Notes under the pieces: model-generated
What the model saw: only the letters and a program-made list of their open reading frames with translations
The model's database searches: none
What the model was told of the DNA's origin: nothing
Source of the DNA: an uncultured cyanobacterium
Lineage (GTDB): Bacteria; Cyanobacteriota; Cyanobacteriia; PCC-6307; Cyanobiaceae
NCBI GenBank assembly: GCA_903862155.1
Contig: CAIOXF010000314.1
Coordinates: forward strand, 1-8,294
DNA length: 8,294 bases
Direction of reading: 5' to 3'
Translations under genes and position numbers: made by a program
Part shown: one piece after another, positions 6,263-8,294 of the stretch
Layout: every line of letters begins with the position of its first letter
How positions within the stretch are numbered: the stretch's first letter is position 1

Positions 6263-7129
6263 CTACAGAGCAGATGGACCCTGGCCGGCCAGAGCCGCCG
6301 CCAAGGCCGTATGCAGACCATGGGATCCGCGGTAGGCGAACACCTGGGCCTGGGGCAAGCCGGCCAGGGCCAGATCCCCCAGCAGGTCCAGCAGCTTATG
6401 GCGCACGGGTTCGTCCACAAATCGCAGCGGCGGATTGAGCCACTGGTCGCCGTCGCACACCAGGGCGTTATCGAGGGCGCCGCCCTGGATCAGGCCAGCG
6501 GCCCGCAGCTGTTCCACCTGATCACGAAAGCCGAAGGTGCGCGCAGGCGCGATCTCGCTCACATAGGTGGCGGGGGTGAGCTCGATCGAAAACAGCTGGC
6601 GGCCGATGGCCGGCTGCGGGAACTCGATCGCGGCACCAATCCGCAGGCTGGAGGCCGGCAAGGCGGTGGCAAAGCTGGCGCCCTGCTGCAGGGTGATCGG
6701 CCCATCCAGAAGAGGCTGGGGATTCCGATCACCCATCAACTGAAGGCCCGCTTCGGCAATCGCCTCCACCCAGGGCTCGGCGGATCCATCCATCAAGGGA
6801 ATCTCCTCCCCCTCCACCAGGATTTCGGCCTGATTCACGCCTGTGCCGGCCAGGGCCGAGAGCAAATGCTCCACGGTGGCCAAGCGTCCTTGATCCAGCT
6901 GTAACGCTGTGCAGAGCTGGGTGTCGCTCACCTGCGACGGCTCCAGCCGCTGCAGCACCTGGCCCGGCCGATCCAGCCGGCCCACCCAGTAGCCCGGGCG
7001 GTCGCTGCCCTGGAGGCGCAGCCTGGTGGTGGCACCGCTGTGCAGACCCACACCGGAGCGTTCGACGGATCCCTTGAGGGTCCAGGCCTGGCTGTAGTCA
7101 GCAGGCCAGGAAGCAGAAGCAGCCACCAT
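6263..7129 (-). CDS. lpxC: UDP-3-O-acyl-N-acetylglucosamine deacetylase, 288 aa
   Basis: LpxC is the zinc enzyme that removes the acetyl group after the LpxA step, the committed reaction of lipid A synthesis. The start of the domain shows 'GSVERSGVGLHSG' (20-32). Glu87-His88 in TVEHLLSAL supply the catalytic base and one zinc ligand. His244 and Asp248 in RHKLLDLLGDL (243-253) supply the other two zinc ligands. His270 in 'RGSHGLH' matches the catalytic His265 of E. coli. The blocks 'PLMDGSAEPW' (111-120) and RTFGF (197-201) are also intact. At 288 residues it is slightly shorter than the E. coli protein; the C-terminal tail is short. The ATG directly abuts the bamA stop (TAGATG), with GGAAG 6 bases upstream as Shine-Dalgarno sequence. 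In E. coli LpxC is controlled by proteolysis through its C-terminus; nothing here shows whether that applies. Confidence 0.96.
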   Translation of the reverse strand: MVAASASWPADYSQAWTLKGSVERSGVGLHSGATTRLRLQGSDRPGYWVGRLDRPGQVLQRLEPSQVSDTQLCTALQLDQGRLATVEHLLSALAGTGVNQAEILVEGEEIPLMDGSAEPWVEAIAEAGLQLMGDRNPQPLLDGPITLQQGASFATALPASSLRIGAAIEFPQPAIGRQLFSIELTPATYVSEIAPARTFGFRDQVEQLRAAGLIQGGALDNALVCDGDQWLNPPLRFVDEPVRHKLLDLLGDLALAGLPQAQVFAYRGSHGLHTALAAALAGQGPSAL

Positions 7130-8294
7130 CTAGAACTTCCAGCCCACACCCAGGTTGAAGCGCCAGTTGCCGGTGAGGTCTTGGCTGGCCACCTCCAAGC
7201 GGAGCGGGCCCACCGGGGTGGTCACGATCAGACCCGTACCGATCGAATAGCCCTGGCCTGGCTTGTTGAGCGCACCACCGGGGTTGCCCGACACGTTGGC
7301 CTGGGTGCCAAAGGCGGTACCGCCATCGATGAAAACCTCACCACTGATGATCCGGAAGATCGGGAAGCGGTATTCGATCGTGGCCTCACCAAACGACTTG
7401 CCCACGCCCAGGTCGCAGTCGTAGTAGCCGCGCACGGAGTTACCACCACCCAGACAGAACGCTTCGTAGGTGGGCAGGTTGCCGATGTTGGCGCCAGCCG
7501 ACACCTGGAAGGCCAGAGCCTGTTTGCAATCAGGAGCCTCACCTTTCTTGGGGCGGCAGCCCTTGAACAGCTTGAGCCAGTTCACCGGGATGTAATAGGT
7601 GTAGCTGGCCCGCAAGCGGTTGAAGGTGGGTGAATCGGGGCCCACCGAGATGAACTGCTCGGTGCCGAGGCTGAGGAAATTACCAGAAGTGGGATTGCGC
7701 GGGTCGTTGAGCGTGCTCATTGTGGCGGCCAGACGCACACCCACCAGCTGGTTGGTGCTGGCGCAGTTGTAGGCCACGCAGATCACATTGCTGACCGTGG
7801 TCTGGGTGCCATTGAAGTTTTGCGGACCCACGGCGTAGGGCATGGAGGTGCCGGCGAAGTTGATCGGCTTCACCTGCTGGGCATTCAGGCCCACCACCAC
7901 GTTCCAGGGCACCCGCTTGTAAGGGTTGCCGCCATTCAGCGGTCGCACAACCTGCAGGTTTCCACCGAAGCGTTGGATCGCCACGGTGTTGCCATCGAGG
8001 GCAAACCAGTTGTTGTCTTGGGCAGGGATTGTCGAACCAGGAGCTGCACCTGCCGCCTGAGCCTGCTGAACATTGGCGAAGGTCTTACCGAGAGGGTTGG
8101 TCCCCGAGAAAATATTGTAGGCAGCCGCAGTAGCCGGAGCAGAATAGAACCCACTCGACACATCAGACACGGTCACAAACTGACCGTTGTTCTGGCTCTG
8201 GAAGATCTGGGGAACTTCCCTGCTCAGGAACAGTCGCGCCCGGAAGGCAGTGCGGTACTTATCACCTTTGATCCAGGGATCGGTGAAGGTGATA
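7130..8294 (-). CDS. bamA: BamA/Omp85-type outer membrane assembly protein, C-terminal barrel (5' partial)
   Basis: The frame is open to the right edge, giving the last 387 residues; the N-terminus with POTRA domains lies outside the window. The visible part is the beta-barrel. The family hallmark of the L6 loop, VRGY (fragment residues 287-290, in GGGNSVRGYYD), is present. So are 'FPIFRIISGEVFIDGGTAFG' and 'PVGPLRLEVA', and the chain ends in the aromatic beta-signal FNLGVGWKF with terminal Phe. The Omp85 family folds and inserts barrel proteins into the outer membrane; the plastid Toc75 is a relative. Unusual points are six cysteines in three nearby pairs (fragment residues 172/177, 246/256, 280/293) and a roughly 50-residue Ala/Gly/Asn-rich insertion near the start of the barrel (residues 44-95). 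The stop codon abuts lpxC. A second Omp85 paralogue of another role cannot be excluded, but operon context favours BamA. Confidence 0.9.
   Translation of the reverse strand, partial: ITFTDPWIKGDKYRTAFRARLFLSREVPQIFQSQNNGQFVTVSDVSSGFYSAPATAAAYNIFSGTNPLGKTFANVQQAQAAGAAPGSTIPAQDNNWFALDGNTVAIQRFGGNLQVVRPLNGGNPYKRVPWNVVVGLNAQQVKPINFAGTSMPYAVGPQNFNGTQTTVSNVICVAYNCASTNQLVGVRLAATMSTLNDPRNPTSGNFLSLGTEQFISVGPDSPTFNRLRASYTYYIPVNWLKLFKGCRPKKGEAPDCKQALAFQVSAGANIGNLPTYEAFCLGGGNSVRGYYDCDLGVGKSFGEATIEYRFPIFRIISGEVFIDGGTAFGTQANVSGNPGGALNKPGQGYSIGTGLIVTTPVGPLRLEVASQDLTGNWRFNLGVGWKF
7136..7140 (-). promoter_or_regulatory. Ribosome binding site of lpxC inside the end of bamA
   Basis: GGAAG on the minus strand lies 6 bases before the lpxC ATG, within the last codons of bamA. 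It supports ATG 7129 as the lpxC start despite zero intergenic distance, and suggests translational coupling. Confidence 0.55.

Overview
The window looks like a GC-rich chromosome segment (about two-thirds G+C by eye) of a unicellular cyanobacterium, most likely of the Synechococcus/Cyanobium (picocyanobacterial) group. Three things point there: the gene order bamA-lpxC-fabZ-lpxA-lpxB-msrA; a leucyl aminopeptidase with the 'GGYNLK' metal-site variant that I associate with cyanobacteria and plants; and small hypothetical proteins of cyanobacterial style. The assignment rests on recognition, not on a database search. Coding density is very high: no gap exceeds about 110 bases, and there are no RNA genes, CRISPR arrays, insertion sequences or phage genes that I can see.

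Left part, plus strand (1-2766). The 3' end of a helix-hairpin-helix (HhH) protein overlaps by one base the start of a GIY-YIG-family nuclease. A short gap with a plausible promoter follows, then leucyl aminopeptidase pepA, and 27 bases later a small two-helix membrane protein. The HhH/GIY-YIG pair is the least understood part: the nuclease carries two peptides (QGNLF and QMSLL) that resemble sliding-clamp binding motifs.

Middle (2767-3106). A 71-residue hypothetical protein is encoded on the minus strand, tail-to-tail with the membrane protein. Upstream of it lies a hairpin plus T-run that looks like the Rho-independent terminator of the next operon.

Right part, minus strand (3107-8294). 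This is an outer-membrane biogenesis operon, transcribed right to left: bamA (its 5' end lies beyond the window), lpxC, fabZ, lpxA, lpxB, msrA. Intergenic distances are 0, 11, 4, 11 and 1 bases, so co-transcription and translational coupling are expected. LpxA, LpxC and LpxB carry out the first, second and disaccharide-forming steps of lipid A synthesis. FabZ makes the unsaturated acyl-ACP that feeds chain elongation and hence the acyl donors. BamA inserts beta-barrel proteins into the outer membrane that this lipid A helps build. The final gene encodes a methionine sulfoxide reductase with an export signal, which would repair oxidised proteins outside the cytoplasm. lpxD is not in this window.

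Most of the window is conserved core metabolism and I do not see a clearly new system. The points most worth following up are the HhH/GIY-YIG pair with its clamp-like motifs, the three cysteine pairs and the long low-complexity loop in BamA, and the exported MsrA in the operon.
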